Assembly: GCA_900239685.1 (NCBI GenBank)
Contig: OENT01000035.1
Span: 124,001-188,000, forward strand
Direction of reading: 5' to 3'
DNA length: 64,000 nt
Source: Rotaria macrura
Taxonomy: Eukaryota; Rotifera; Eurotatoria; Philodinida; Philodinidae
Part shown: piece after piece, positions 35,472-47,702 of the stretch
How the letters are laid out: each line of letters starts with the position of its first letter
Numbering within the stretch: the stretch's first letter is position 1
Notes under the pieces: model-generated
Databases searched by the model: none
Told to the model about the DNA's origin: nothing
The model's input: the letters and a program-made list of their open reading frames with translations, nothing else
Program-made: the position numbers and the translations under genes

Positions 35472-35747
35472 TTACCATAATATTAACTTGTTTAACATTT
35501 TATCTCGTAACGATTGATTAAGTTTTAATACAAAAATCTCTTTTTGGATAAGTGGCCTGATTGATATATATTTTTTACTATCCAATCGTTTCCGTAAGTC
35601 ACGTAATTGGTTGAGTTGCAGTAGTTTCATCTGTGCTTTTAATTGTTCATCTTGGAAACTTTGCAGTACAAAAAAACACGAAGGAGACAAAATATTCAAG
35701 CTAAATTGAGCAACAAAATACGATAGAAAAATCTGCAAACCCATCAT
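35472..35747 (-). CDS. Hypothetical small protein, 91 residues
   Basis: A minus-strand frame starting with two ATG codons. A hydrophobic N terminus (LQIFLSYFVAQFSLNILS) could be a signal peptide or anchor. It is followed by a Leu/Gln/Lys-rich helix with heptad-like spacing (EQLKAQMKLLQLNQLRDL). Codon choice resembles the proven genes here. There are no recognised domains and no splice support, so it could be a chance ORF. Confidence 0.35.
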   Translation of the reverse strand: MMGLQIFLSYFVAQFSLNILSPSCFFVLQSFQDEQLKAQMKLLQLNQLRDLRKRLDSKKYISIRPLIQKEIFVLKLNQSLRDKMLNKLILW

Positions 35748-37438
35748 AGTTCACGAAAATGAACAAGTATGGAAGAAAATCTGAATGATTCAATAGCATG
35801 ATGTTAAAATGACATGAAATAAACGACTACTAGTAGAGAAAAATCTAAACTTACAAGAGCATTATTTTAAGAAAGAGACTTCATTTAGCAACTACTATTA
35901 TAATTGAAGTATTGAAAAACCCTTTTTCGACACATTAGAAAATCGATTTCATTTTGAAAGTAATTTTTACGTCTAGATGTGCGTATTCAAGACGGTTTAC
36001 CATTCGTTTACATTTACATGAACATATATAAAGGTACTAAAGTAACCACGAATTAAAAGATTATTGTTAATTATATAAGTGTGTATATTGAAAGGATGGT
36101 ATTCGTAATAATGAGCTTACAGGCGTAATAAATTTTAATGAGGAAAAACGTATGTCAAACAATATGATTTATTTTGAAATAGTAAATTCTTGACATCTTT
36201 TTCTTTTTTCATACATAAAAAATAATAAGACTTTTTTATGTTAGAACCTGGAAATCAAACTCAATACAAAATTCTTTTCGTACCTTTTCTTCCTTTACTT
36301 ACGCTTTATTCGATATTTTCCAGATTGTTTTTACATATAAAACAAATGAAAGATCTTGCCGTCAACTGGAGCTAATAGAAGAACTTAAATTTCATTGTTT
36401 TTGCATGTACAAAATTATATTTTATGATACATGTCGTTGTGTTTTCTTGTTCATAACTCATATTCACACCCTAATATCTATTTTGAACCATTTTTGTAAC
36501 GTCTCTGTTGACGAATGAATTTCAGATCTTATGAAATTTCTGTAAAAATAAAACTTATTCTATAGTCTCTTTCAGAACATGAATATTTTTGTTTATCAAA
36601 GAAAGTGGTACCGTATAGGCAATAGAAAGATTATCCTGGCCGAATAAAAACTATCAATGAATAATGGAAGTATAGACTTTCTTCCTGTTCAAAACATGAA
36701 TGTGATTTTTTTGAAAATAACGCACTTTCATAGAAAATATAGAGATTATCTGAGAAATCTTTCAGATACGGTTCGAGTTATATACATTTTTCAAAGTAGA
36801 CTCCTTTGAAAAATCTTACGTTAGACTGCATTGAAATTTTATTTCAATAGAAATTGTGTTTTCGACATTCTCTGAAACTTTCTTGAACATTTCCAAACCA
36901 ACTAATTATATATCAAATAATCATTATTAATAGGTGTTGGTGTGTTGCTTCGCTTCATTACAGTCAGGTATTATGGCAACTCAAGCCACAGAAAAATCTA
37001 AAACCCAAATCATACTCCCATTGTTTGAATATTTACTATCTTTAATTTTCAAAATACGATATTTTATATTTCAAATTTAGAATGTTGAAAGTTTTCCATT
37101 ATTTCTCGGAATCTCATTCGTGATGCTGATATCAGCAGTCAAATATCATATTTTTTTACTCTTCAAATCTAGAATAGTTAAACATGTGTAGTTAAGTATT
37201 TCTTTCTATTGGAGAAATTATTCGTTCTTGTAATACTTGAAAGAAATTTTAATTTGCTTATAAAGGCTATATATCCTCTTGGTAAGCTCATTTGTTTTTG
37301 TACATAGATTCAACAGTCAAATGCAACATTGACGATCGTACTGTTCAATCACTTGAAATAGAAAATAATGAGAGGCTTTGAATTAATCGAAGAAGGATTC
37401 ATAGCTGTTTTCATCTAAAAGAAATATAAAAGAATTTA
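35748..37438. other. Intergenic, no supported gene
   Basis: AT-rich sequence with no convincing ORF on either strand and no obvious repeat structure. Confidence 0.4.
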
Positions 37439-38587
37439 TCATTCTGTATTTTTGTTGCATCTACTTGAAATTATCGGCTCTGAGATATTGGTCGTGTTTG
37501 AACTTTCTTGAACTGCTTGGTCATTGAGAATTCCTAGGAAACGTAAGAAAACAATGAAAAATCTTATGTCAATCGATCACAAACCGCCAATGCCGTCAAA
37601 CCCGTATATGAATTGAGTACCTTCTTGACTTGTATCTGTTATAATTTCCAGAGAAACACCTCAAAGAAAGGTATTATGATGACAAAGAAAAATATCAACA
37701 GTCTATATTCCCTTACCAATCTTCTCGTAGTTATTGACAAGCCAATCAACTAAACGCATTTGTTCGATTTCTTCCAATTCAGTACAAGTGTCTTCATGCT
37801 GACAATCAGACTTTTCTTTTTTCTGATTAGGACATATATAGAGAATGCTTGTTCCTTCTGTTCGATTATTTCTTACGATGCAACGAATCACATCTAAATT
37901 TTCCCAGATGATCAACGTTTTTACGTTTCCTATTTCTACTTTTTTCATCGTATCTTCTAGACCAAAACAGTATCCACCTAAATCTTTGGCTACTTCATCA
38001 AAATACTGTGCTATAAAATTTATTTATTAGAAGATTGAAATTCAATTAAACATAGAATAAAACTCACCAAGGACTCTTATCTGATGTATAAATGTGATAT
38101 TTTCAAGTGTTTCACTCACTAATTGTATTGCTTCATTGAAGCCAATCTCACCTCCATAAGAAATAGTGACTTGTTGCAGTATTTTTGCTTGAATACGCTA
38201 AGAAATAAACATGTCAATAGGAATCATAAGCATGTGAGCAGTAAGGCAACTAACCGGCTCCAAAACATTGACTTGATGAAACTCACTACTCCATTGAGCT
38301 ACATTCGCAAGTATAATACCGTCAACATTAGCGTGATCATTATTAATGAAGCATTTAGTAGCCATTTCGGATACACTTCTTACATAATTTTGTCGTTTTT
38401 CTTTTCGAAGTCGAGCAAATCGGATTGCTCTTGGACCAGAATGCATGCGTTTCTTCGGTAAAGTCACAGAAAATTTGATGATTGTTTCTCGACTATTGCC
38501 ATGTATTACACCAAACAATGCTTCGTTCGCACCTATAATGATGAAACCATATCGACAATCATCAGTATACAACTTTTGTTTTACATC
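37439..38587 (-). CDS. eRF1 (ETF1)-like protein lacking the GGQ motif; N-terminal domain not found
   Basis: Five exons: 38587-38255, 38197-38068, 38010-37717, 37659-37585 and 37533-37439. They total 309 codons including the stop and stay in phase across all four introns (51-73 bp). The frame covers eRF1 domain 2 (RYGFIIIGANEALFGVIHGN, RFARLRKEKRQNYVR) and domain 3 (ISYGGEIGFNEAI, YFDEVAKDLGGYCFG, TLIIWENLDVIRC, SQEGTQF). eRF1 reads stop codons through domain 1 and releases the peptide through the GGQ of domain 2. Here the GGQ position (PKKHGRGGQSA in normal eRF1) reads PKKRMHSGPRA, so GGQ has become SGP (38432-38440). The usual acidic tail after GGIGGIL is replaced by about 28 unrelated residues. 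The first exon begins at a clean CTAG acceptor, so an upstream exon is expected, but no domain 1 with NIKS was recognised upstream. It probably cannot hydrolyse peptidyl-tRNA. It could be a regulatory paralog or a young pseudogene. Confidence 0.9.
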
Positions 38588-41500
38588 CTAGAAAACATGA
38601 TCATTTTCTTAAAGTACCAATGAATTTTCTTGAGAGAGAGAGATGCAATGTCCTGCCCTAAACTCTGGGTATGGATATAGTTCATGATAAAAACGTTCTC
38701 ACGGAAAATTCTTGTCTCAAGGATTCTTTTTCTTTACATATTAATATCTCTTCTAAATCCATCTAATGCATGTTTTTTTCATAGATAAATCAATGATTAC
38801 GGTACGGTGAGAGTAACGTTGAATAGCATCTCCATTCTCTGGATATGAATGACAAAAAAATCACATTCTTCTCAGCTTGAGCTAATATCTCAAGAAATCA
38901 TAAAAGTTCTTTGTTTCGAAACGAAAGCGAATTCATTCTGTTTGATGAATTTCAAAAAGCCATAGAACAGAGTAACACAATAGATAACAACTATACCAAT
39001 TTTCGGTAGCTGGTCTCACTAGATAAAATATCCTAACATTATTTGTATTTGTTTTAGAATACTAGAGAGACAACACGGGTTCATTAGTCTAAAAACAACT
39101 TGTTAAGGAACTACAAACTTGCACTGGAGTAGTGTATAGCAAAGTCTATGAAAACAATGTATTTTGATCACACCTTGTATTCTGTTGCGGATGTGGCCAT
39201 TGAGCCGACTGAGACTTTAATCTTCGAAATTATTTGAAAAATATACAAATTCTATCTCTGAAATCAAATAAATATGTTACGTCTCCGATTGACGAAAAAT
39301 ATGTTTATACAGCAACAAGTAAACATATTCAAAATTCAGAAAGAAGCCCATAGTCGTAAATGCACGGTAATACTCAATTTTCCATCACTCCATTATTGCG
39401 TAATTCTGAATAAAACTCCTACGCATTATATAGCCAATAAAGGATCGAGAGAATTTCGAAAATAAAGGCGTAAAAGATCATGTGCGTATTTCTCTCATAG
39501 TACCATTCACATGCCCGCCAATAGCTGTAAAACTTTGGAGAAATTTTAAAAATTCATTGCTCCGATGTAAAGACACGAAACTGACCGTATTCTTTGATGG
39601 AGGTCGCCCGTCTATGGAATGAAGATACCTGTAATTCCTCTTTTTGTCAGATGTAATCATGTAGTTGCATTCATTCTATTTTTGCACAAGCAATATAAAG
39701 AACTGTATTTATATCTGAGCTATTTCTGGTGTATTTTGATATAGCGTTATTAGTTTGTATATCGTGTCGAACATGTTCACTGTTGTACTTTGGTATGAAA
39801 TATCAGCAGTAGGCAGGTGAAATGTCGCTGACGTAGTGTTCAGCAGTATAGTTCAATGTTATGAAACGAATTCTCTTAGATTTTTTATCTAAAATGTCAA
39901 CAGATATCGGATTGATAGTGCAGTTCAGAATCACGGCTGCTTTGGTCATGCTTAGAGATCGTCTTCCCATTTGCGATAGTTTATCGATCGGTTATTTCTA
40001 TACTTGAATCGATTTGATCTGTTACAATAATTGATCTAACTCGAAATGTCAGTTGTGTAAGAAATTTTTCTCGAAAACGACCAGCTCACAGCCGTTTACT
40101 ATTTTAACAAGCGACTGATTCATGTTTATTGCATTTTCTTTTTATTATCTATTGAAACAATAAAGGCAATACTAGAATTCATAATTGATCCACGATTAAA
40201 AAACTTCATAACAAACAACATATGTAATACAGATGGCCGGTTGAATTTTTTCGTTAGCAACTATGTCTACTACTACATTTTTTATTCAATTTTCTATATT
40301 CTATAGAAGATTATGTTGTTCAGTTCTTGATAATTTTTTCGAAAATTTATCACTTGCGATCGCTTGTTTCATATGCGACAGCATTCGAGTACCAGAACTG
40401 TCATGAAAAGGCTTGCAACAGTTGCAGAAAATTGAAGAAAGCCATGCATAAATATTAAGTTGCAACTCGTTTCTCAAATTGATTTCCAATCGAGATCTTG
40501 CAGATAGGTTTTGTTCGTTTGATCGTAGTCAACTCAAACTAATCATGATATTTACGACAAATGAAAGATTCGAATATATGGTTAAGTTCACATAATAATT
40601 CTCATAGGCAACATTCACTTGAGTCTTGTTTTTGACTTCGCTTGTACGCGAATACATTAGGTTACGAAATGTGTTGAAGTATCTGAATTTTCAATGATTC
40701 GATTTCTTTGTATCGCCCATTTTTGAAATAAATCATAGAACCACTTTCTTCAGGTTAGCAAAATACGTTCAACACGAATGATCGGCATAGTTTGAGGATA
40801 TACAATGAAAATTTAGTTAATTCAAGTTTCTTCACTCTTCCGCGTCGAACTTCGAACCTTAAGAAGTGACTCACTCCTTTCAGTGTGACTTCAATAGAAA
40901 CATATTGATTAAGTATGGCAGCACAGTCTTCTATGTTAAATAGATAAGAAGTACATTCGTTCTGAATTACCAGCAGGTAAAATGTTTTCCAAGACAAACA
41001 ATTTAATTCTTAAGATTCTTCTTATCCATAGAGTCCTCTATTCATTCTTGTCAATCCTATCATCAACTGACTAAATACATACATACATACATACATACAT
41101 ATAATATAGAAACTGCTTTTTGACTGGTTAAAGAACGAGCGAACGACAAAGCATCGATGATTGCCATAAATAACTGCAGGAAAGTTTTTATATAGAATCG
41201 TAGTGTTCAAATGTGAATTTATTTCGAGATATCTCATCAAGAACTAGCAGGAGCAGTTCGCTTCTATATTTGAGCATGTGTTTTTCATATTCAAGACTCT
41301 GTCGGTATTCATTTCGATGATTTCATAACAGACATTGATTCGAATCCACAAATTGAAGACAAATTCATTGGAGACATTTATACAATTCTTGACTTTTGTT
41401 TTTTATCTAGAACAGTATCTGTGCCACTTCGTGGTTATGTTGAATTTGATAAGTTCATAGGAGCAATCATCACAACATATACACTTCACTTTGTCGAAAT

Positions 41501-41600
41501 GATAAAAAATGAATTTATTCTTCTTATCATCGTAACAATGATAAGCATGGGGCAACGACGTTGATTATCAATTCGTAACATTATTTGCTTTAGAAACATC
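38588..41600. other. 3 kb intergenic; ATAC microsatellite
   Basis: No eRF1 domain 1 exon was found here, although 38770-38880 (minus) has an open stretch with PENGDAIQ that might be a remnant. An (ATAC)n tetranucleotide repeat lies at 41075-41102. No other gene is supported. Confidence 0.4.
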
Positions 41601-42793
41601 ATGTTGTGCGAAATTAGTTTTTGGTTTGGTAATAATTTCTTACTGACATGGTTTACTCTAAGTTTGATCGCTTTCGTCGTTCTGATGCTTCTTTCGAGTG
41701 CCATTTTCTATTATTCCTACGTAAGAGTTACCTATGAGAAATGGCTACAAAAATCGAATCCAAAATATCCTTCACCTAAGTGTGTTCGTATGGAAATTCT
41801 CCTAATGATCAAAGGTATCCTAGCAGGTACATTTTGTCCAGCATTAACATTATATTTAATGGGTAAAAGACAACTCAAAGGATACTGTGGTGTTGCTGAC
41901 TATGGTTCGGGATATTTGTTGGCCAGTTTCTTTATTGCATGGCTAGCAACGGATTTTTTCGAATTTTTCTATCATCGTATGGGACACACAATTGATGTCC
42001 TGTGGAATGTACATAAATCTCACCATCAATTCTATAATCCGACACCATTCGCCGTCATAGCAGAAGACTATGTGGATCAGCTTGTTGGTGCATCACCATT
42101 GGTCTTAATTCCAGCATTAATTCCAATTAATATGGATCTTTTATTCTTTCAAGTAACTAAGTCAATTAAACAATGAGGAAAATTCAGTATTTTCATTAGA
42201 GAGAGAGAGACAAACAACGGATAGATGAACTTTGAAGTGATCTCATCCATAATAACGTCTTTTGTTGTGAGGAAATAACGTTGGCCAAAAGTTTTACACA
42301 TATGTTGAATTAGTCTTGTATATAGACACAGTTGAAGTGAAACAACGAAATTCTTTGACTGTATCAGAATTCAATGAATATTGACAATGTATTAGTTTGT
42401 CTTTGAATTAGATTTCAACAGAATAATTCGACTTTATTGTACCAGTAATTTTCTTTGCTTTAGTTTGCAATATTTTTCTATGGTTATGGTGTTTATCTTC
42501 ATTGGGGTCATGAGCTTTCTTATCCGGATGCTCATCATCCTGTGCTAAATACTTCCTATCAACATTACTTACATCATGCTGTGTCTATCAAGAACAAAGC
42601 TTATCATACTGGTTTCTTTTTCAAAATATGGGATCAACTATTTAACAGTATCTATTCTGATGCCGCGTGTTCTTGTGTCAAATGTCAGAGAGCACAAGGT
42701 TCACGAACACGTGAAAATTATGAAAAAGTAGAAAAGCCAGATTACAGAGTCTTATTGAAATGGAGCTTTTGGATCAATTCCAAATCAATGTGA
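41601..42793 (+). CDS. Fatty-acid hydroxylase superfamily membrane enzyme (cholesterol 25-hydroxylase / sterol desaturase type)
   Basis: Two exons, 41601-42152 and 42464-42793, with a 311-bp intron, giving 293 residues. Hydrophobic segments at about 12-38 and 65-87 and further pairs before each His box fit a multi-pass ER membrane enzyme. All eight classical iron ligands are present: HRMGH (125-129), HKSHH (138-142) and HYLHH (218-222), with extra His in LHWGHE and DAHHP. Members use a di-iron centre and O2 to hydroxylate or desaturate sterols or fatty acids. The spacing fits the C25H/methylsterol oxidase-like branch, but the substrate cannot be read from the sequence. The ATG at 41601 is preceded by CTTTAGAAACATC, which may mark a trans-splice or cis acceptor. 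Confidence 0.9.
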
Positions 42794-44162
42794 TATTTCA
42801 TTAGTCAACGAATTTGATGTTTAAGCATGTGTAATTATCGACTGAGATCATTTGTTGAGTATTACGAGTTTGTTTTTGTTACTCTTTCTGTTCTTTGGCT
42901 TGGTAGTCTTTCATTTTTGTAACATGCAAGTGACTCTATTGATCGATTTTTTTTATAAAAAAAGACAGTATGAAGGAACAACTGCGCATTAAATAAGTCG
43001 AAAAAAATCCCTAGAGCATGCCAAGAGATAGACTTGCATTTAAGATTGATTCAGATTGAATCTTGAATCTATGTGAAAGAATAATGCGAGCGAAAATGCA
43101 TTTATGTCGATAACCGACCACCACTGTTCCGAAAATGGTGATACGTCGCCAAGTTTTGTTTTCTTACGGTCAATTATTATTTTAGTTCAAGGTGACTCGA
43201 GCCACGTGCTGCGTACATTAAGAATTAAGGCCGTTCCAATATTAATATCGATGGATTCTACTATCAACACAGCTGATTCAACCTTCTTTTAGTTGAATTT
43301 GTACAGATGCTATTTACAAAACAAAAACCACTCGTGATAAGCGTGAACATCAATTTTAACTTCTAGTAATATGAATTTTGTTGATATCTTAACTGTTTTT
43401 TGCAGCCATTTTAATTGAAACATTTAATTGCATTGACGATCATTGAAACTAATAAACAGCTGTTACAAGTTTGAGACATTTAAATGCATGAGAGATTAGT
43501 AAAAAATACTTTATGAGAACGATTTTATGTAATTAAACTAAATTGTTTGACGCGCAAAAAATTAATTTTTGAAGCGACATTAAGTATTACACAGAATATC
43601 AGAGTATTTAACATGCGTCGTTGTAAAAAATAGCGAAGTAATTTCAAGAAATATACTTAGATATCAAATATGTTGTCTCGTAAGAGAAAATCGTATTATA
43701 AAGTTTTCAGATTTCGAACAATGCAGTACTATTGATCACGTAGCTCCCACCTGATTTCACGTAACTTTTAGTCAAATAAAGTCCATTTTCCATAAGTCGA
43801 AACAAAATTTCTACGACGAAAAATAGTACAATCATGAAACTGCTTAGCATTTTTTTTCGGAAGATATAATAAGATCAAAGAACCAATAGAGTTTCTTGAC
43901 AAGCAGATTGATTTACAATTTGTTTTAATTATCTAACTTGAAATAATCCCACTATCATAGCAAAACTCGATCGTTAATGAATATCTGAAAAGTCTTCGGA
44001 AATATGACTTTAAAAGTGTGAGGGTGTATGTGTGGGAATAAGACTAATTTTTTTGCCAAATACTTACATCTGAATCTACCCATCCCTCCCTTTCCCTGCT
44101 CCACTTCTAATAAGTAGTTTTTCTTCGATTAAATTTTAATGTTAAGTATGAAAAGAAAGAAA
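42794..44162. other. Intergenic, no supported gene
   Basis: Only short chance-like ORFs (for example plus 43104-43292). No repeat or RNA gene recognised. Confidence 0.4.
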
Positions 44163-44168
44163 TTTATT
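44163..44168 (-). promoter_or_regulatory. Polyadenylation signal overlapping the stop codon of the 44164-45141 gene
   Basis: The stop TAA is embedded in AATAAA (GAA-TAA-A), which implies an extremely short 3' UTR. Confidence 0.5.
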
Positions 44169-45141
44169 CAATATGAATGGTAAACTTTTCTGGCGAAATG
44201 AATTCGAAACCTCCACCAATCAAAATCGGCATAATTGTTGTTTTTGGTGTGTCTTTGACACGAGTTATTCTTAAGATCTGTTCTTCTTGAAAATTGTTAA
44301 TATTAAAAATGAATTCATTTGGTGATAATGTAAAACAATCAGTACATTTAGATGTATTCCATTGAACACGAACAGTATCATTTCCATTAATTCGATGTGG
44401 TGGAGTAGAAAGTGAGATGTGAATTTCTGCGCTTTGATATAAATTTATCTTTGTAGATTGTGGATAATATGAAAGTCCTAGATCCAGATCTTGACAAGCG
44501 ATAGACCAGTTTTTCAAAATTGTATCAAACAACTTCTCATCTGGTTTTCCCATTGATATAACTTTATAATACGTTGTAAATTGTCTAACATCCCATCCTC
44601 CACGAGCAACTCGGGTCGATCGTACGGGAATTTCCGTATTTTTTTTAAAGTAAATTTCTTCACATGGATAAATTTCTCCGTTATCAGTTCGACATGTTAC
44701 ACTTGCATACCAATAATCTTCATCTAGAGAAGAATCATTTGAATGTATCATTTCATAATTAAATTTCATATAATTTTTTATTTCAAATGAAGTTCCATTA
44801 CTCCAATGTGATGGAAATGAATTGAAATTATTTCCACTATATTTCCAATATGTTGCATACATACAATTAAGAGGTGGAAAATCTACTAATAATTGAACAT
44901 AATGTTTGGATTGCGGCGAATCTGGAGTAGCATACGGAAAGTGCTCCATAACATAGGATGTTTCACTTGCCCAAGAACTTAAAGCAATTTTTTGATAAGC
45001 ACGTTGATTTATTTCATCAATTGCAAGTGTTCTTACACCATTATCAGGCGAAAATACAATCTGAGATGGAAAATATGGTTGAATACAATTACCCACATAG
45101 CAGTACAAAATCAATGATATAAAGTACAGCAAAATTTTCAT
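44164..45141 (-). CDS. Secreted protein of unknown function, 325 residues
   Basis: An intact single-exon frame. Residues 1-19 (KILLYFISLILYCYVGNC) form a signal peptide with cleavage likely after about residue 19. The mature part has several N-glycosylation sequons (for example NGT, NDSS, NWS, NDT, NTS) and paired Cys (CRTDNGEIYPC, CTDC). These fit an extracellular, disulfide-bonded protein. The C-terminal part (about 230-320) is beta-rich and reads like an immunoglobulin-like or Calx-beta-like sandwich (INLYQSAEIHISLSTPP, FTLSPNEFIFN, EEQILRITRVKD), but this is only an impression. I do not recognise a named family. The ATG at 45141 directly opens the leader. Confidence 0.85.
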   Translation of the reverse strand: MKILLYFISLILYCYVGNCIQPYFPSQIVFSPDNGVRTLAIDEINQRAYQKIALSSWASETSYVMEHFPYATPDSPQSKHYVQLLVDFPPLNCMYATYWKYSGNNFNSFPSHWSNGTSFEIKNYMKFNYEMIHSNDSSLDEDYWYASVTCRTDNGEIYPCEEIYFKKNTEIPVRSTRVARGGWDVRQFTTYYKVISMGKPDEKLFDTILKNWSIACQDLDLGLSYYPQSTKINLYQSAEIHISLSTPPHRINGNDTVRVQWNTSKCTDCFTLSPNEFIFNINNFQEEQILRITRVKDTPKTTIMPILIGGGFEFISPEKFTIHIE

Positions 45142-45486
45142 TATTTAATACTTCTAAAAATAAATTTAAAAAAAATAAAGATAAATAATGTCATTCGATA
45201 CCTCGTGAATGTTTTTAAAAAATTCGTTTTTCTCTGTTGGCGGAGGCTATCATGCTAAAATAAAACCTATTGATACATATGTATATATATATACATTTGC
45301 CACCCTTTCTTTTTGTAATGATATATTAAAAGTAAATCATCATTTCATGATGATTTAGCTAAAAGTAAGAAAATAATACTCTAATCGTGTTGTATCAAAA
45401 TATTTGTTCGTCATTCTTCTAAGCGTTTCTTATAGTATCTAAACCATATGCGTATCCCAAACCATATCGGACTTGGTTAGCTTCGA
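45142..45486. other. Upstream region with small hairpin
   Basis: It contains a perfect 9-bp inverted repeat (AAATCATCA-N5-TGATGATTT, 45336-45358) and a short TA run at about 45283. No gene. Confidence 0.4.
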
Positions 45487-45813
45487 TTACATAATTACTT
45501 TTTTAAATAGATAAAATTTCAAACGAATGCTTCTTGGTATAGTAGATGAAACAGACAACAAATTATTGAATATATAGCTAGAATAAGTCTCTGACACAAC
45601 AAATTCATAATCATCACTCCTGAAACTCAGAATAACAATTGTTGAGGTCCACTTTCGACACGGTTTAGTATTAATAGGGAGCATATACATAATTAGTGCG
45701 GAACTATCGGTATCAAAAAAACCTCTTCTTGTCACTTCAGCGATGGACCAACAAACTATGATGATGGTAAAGATGAGTGTGGATATGAAGAGCGGGGTGA
45801 TGAACATATACAT
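45487..45813 (-). CDS. Hypothetical membrane or secreted protein, 108 residues
   Basis: An open frame from an ATG at 45813 with a strongly hydrophobic N terminus (MFITPLFISTLIFTIIIVCW). The codon texture is richer in G+C than the surroundings, which favours real coding. No known domain. It could be a first exon of a longer gene, as no splice partner was identified. Confidence 0.35.
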   Translation of the reverse strand: MYMFITPLFISTLIFTIIIVCWSIAEVTRRGFFDTDSSALIMYMLPINTKPCRKWTSTIVILSFRSDDYEFVVSETYSSYIFNNLLSVSSTIPRSIRLKFYLFKKVIM

Positions 45814-46019
45814 AACTACACCCTTATGATAAAATTTATGAGGCTCATGTTATAATTGTCAACTTTCAAGTTTTTTAATTTACAAAAATATCAGCTCCAA
45901 CTCATCTATAAAATTTTAGTCAGTAAAAATTTATAGCATGTAATAGTCTTTCATTGTTACGATATACATTCATTGAATGAAATCAAAAACGTCGCTTGGC
46001 AATCGAAGAAAAAAAGTAT

Positions 46020-46406
46020 CTATGCTTTTCCAATGAATCCGTTCTGAGTGTGAACATAAAACCACTGTAGCACTTCGTCGCTTGCTTTGATTTTCTCATC
46101 TAAACATTCAGCCATAAACTCCTATTGATAGAAGAGATACAGCTAACAAGTATTACCAATAAACCCACATCTGTAATTTGTTGTATACCGCTAAATGTCG
46201 ACTTCGACATGTAAATATCGTATCAAGTTCATATAAATGTTGGGTATTATGATCAACAACTAAGTTTAAGATTAAAAAAATTATAAGAGGTTGGTTACAA
46301 ATCGAATGGCTTTTACTGCAACAACCAGTTTTTATGTATATTCGATATAGAGCCGTTACCAACACCTTCGTATCAGAGTGTGCATCAAAAAATGTATTAG
46401 TTAATC
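46020..46406 (-). CDS. Two terminal exons of an unidentified gene
   Basis: Exon 46406-46165 follows a CATTTAG acceptor and encodes about 80 residues (HSDTKVLVTALYRIYIKTG, YELDTIFTCRSRHLAVY). It joins in phase to exon 46121-46020, which encodes 33 residues (KIKASDEVLQWFYVHTQNG) and ends in TAG. The join uses the donor GTTTAT; a nearby GTAATA donor would put a stop in frame. The second exon in particular has clear coding texture. An upstream Cys-rich frame at 46685-46888 on the same strand might be an earlier exon, but I could not link it in phase. Family not recognised. Confidence 0.42.
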
Positions 46407-47702
46407 CTAAATGAAAACAAATGATCTTTTCACACGATTGTAAGAGAAGAAAATATGTAGCTAATCATAATTTAACAGTCCATATTGATATCCTTCCCGA
46501 CTATATAATGTCAGTATTTGAAAATCACAAATTCATTTTGGAAAGGTTGTTCAAATAAAAATTTGAATTGAATTTTCATTTTCATTTTCAGCTCGTTAAT
46601 TTGAAATGCAAAACGAGAAATAAATATTTGAGTTGAAAAATAAACAACACTTTTTATTTCTACTCACAAAAGCACTACACAAAGTTATGAGAGATTATTA
46701 ACATGAACACATTGTTTCATGTTCTGTAAAATCGTACAATTTGAATCTGAGCATAATCCATAGACACTTTTAATAAAGGAAAAGTATGCCTTTTGTGTCA
46801 TGTTAAGATTTGGAACACAAAAGCTACAATAAACTTTTCCACACATCTGCTGCTTGATAGAAAACGATCGAAAATCGTCATTTACCAACGATTAAGATAC
46901 ATCACGATAATTCTTGAGTTTTATTTCGAAAGTCGTTAGACTTGGGTAGATGATTTTAAGTTGTTCTCAATACAGTATGAGTCAATTTTCGGAAGAATGT
47001 GTGACAATAGTACGATCCAAGTAGCTACATAGAAAAAATTTGAGTAAGATTCGAAAAATACAATACTTGACAATGCGATGATTGTTGTCATAGATCAAAT
47101 GTGTTGATCGATACTTGACATTATCAGTACGTTTTATAAGTTCGTTATCTCGGCAACAAGACTTTCAAATGAACATCAATGTAGTGAATGTTCTTAAATA
47201 TTCTACAAGTACAATATGCTCTTCTAAAGTCGAACTCATTTCATCAGCGCATAGATAGATTAAATTAGGACTTATGCATCAATTAAACGCATTGAAGATT
47301 TTAATAAAACATGACTAATTCACAGAAGTAGATATCGTCTGACATCATTGTTGCACTAATTATTAGAATAAGAATATACATGGTGGTAAAAACATTTGTA
47401 ATCCACATTAATCAATGAAAAAACACGTACCGAATTAGTTTCTCAACTAAATAAATATCATCAATATGTTATTCATTCATTTGAGATTAGTCCCATGTAT
47501 TTATAGTTAATTATTGTCTCGCTGGGTTTTAGTTTTTGCAAATATTTTATTTTTGTAGGACAAACAAGAAGAAGAAACCAAACGAACACAAAATTCAAAC
47601 AAGAGAGAGAGAGAGAGAGAGAAAGAAGGACGTATTCACTGTGTGTATGTTAAAATAAAATGAATGTGAATATTTTCGAACAAAAAAAAAATATAAATTG
47701 TC
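46407..47702. other. Intergenic; AG microsatellite
   Basis: An (AG)n run of about 20 bp lies at 47602-47621. The minus frame at 46685-46888 (12 percent Cys) is possibly exonic but unplaced. Confidence 0.4.
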
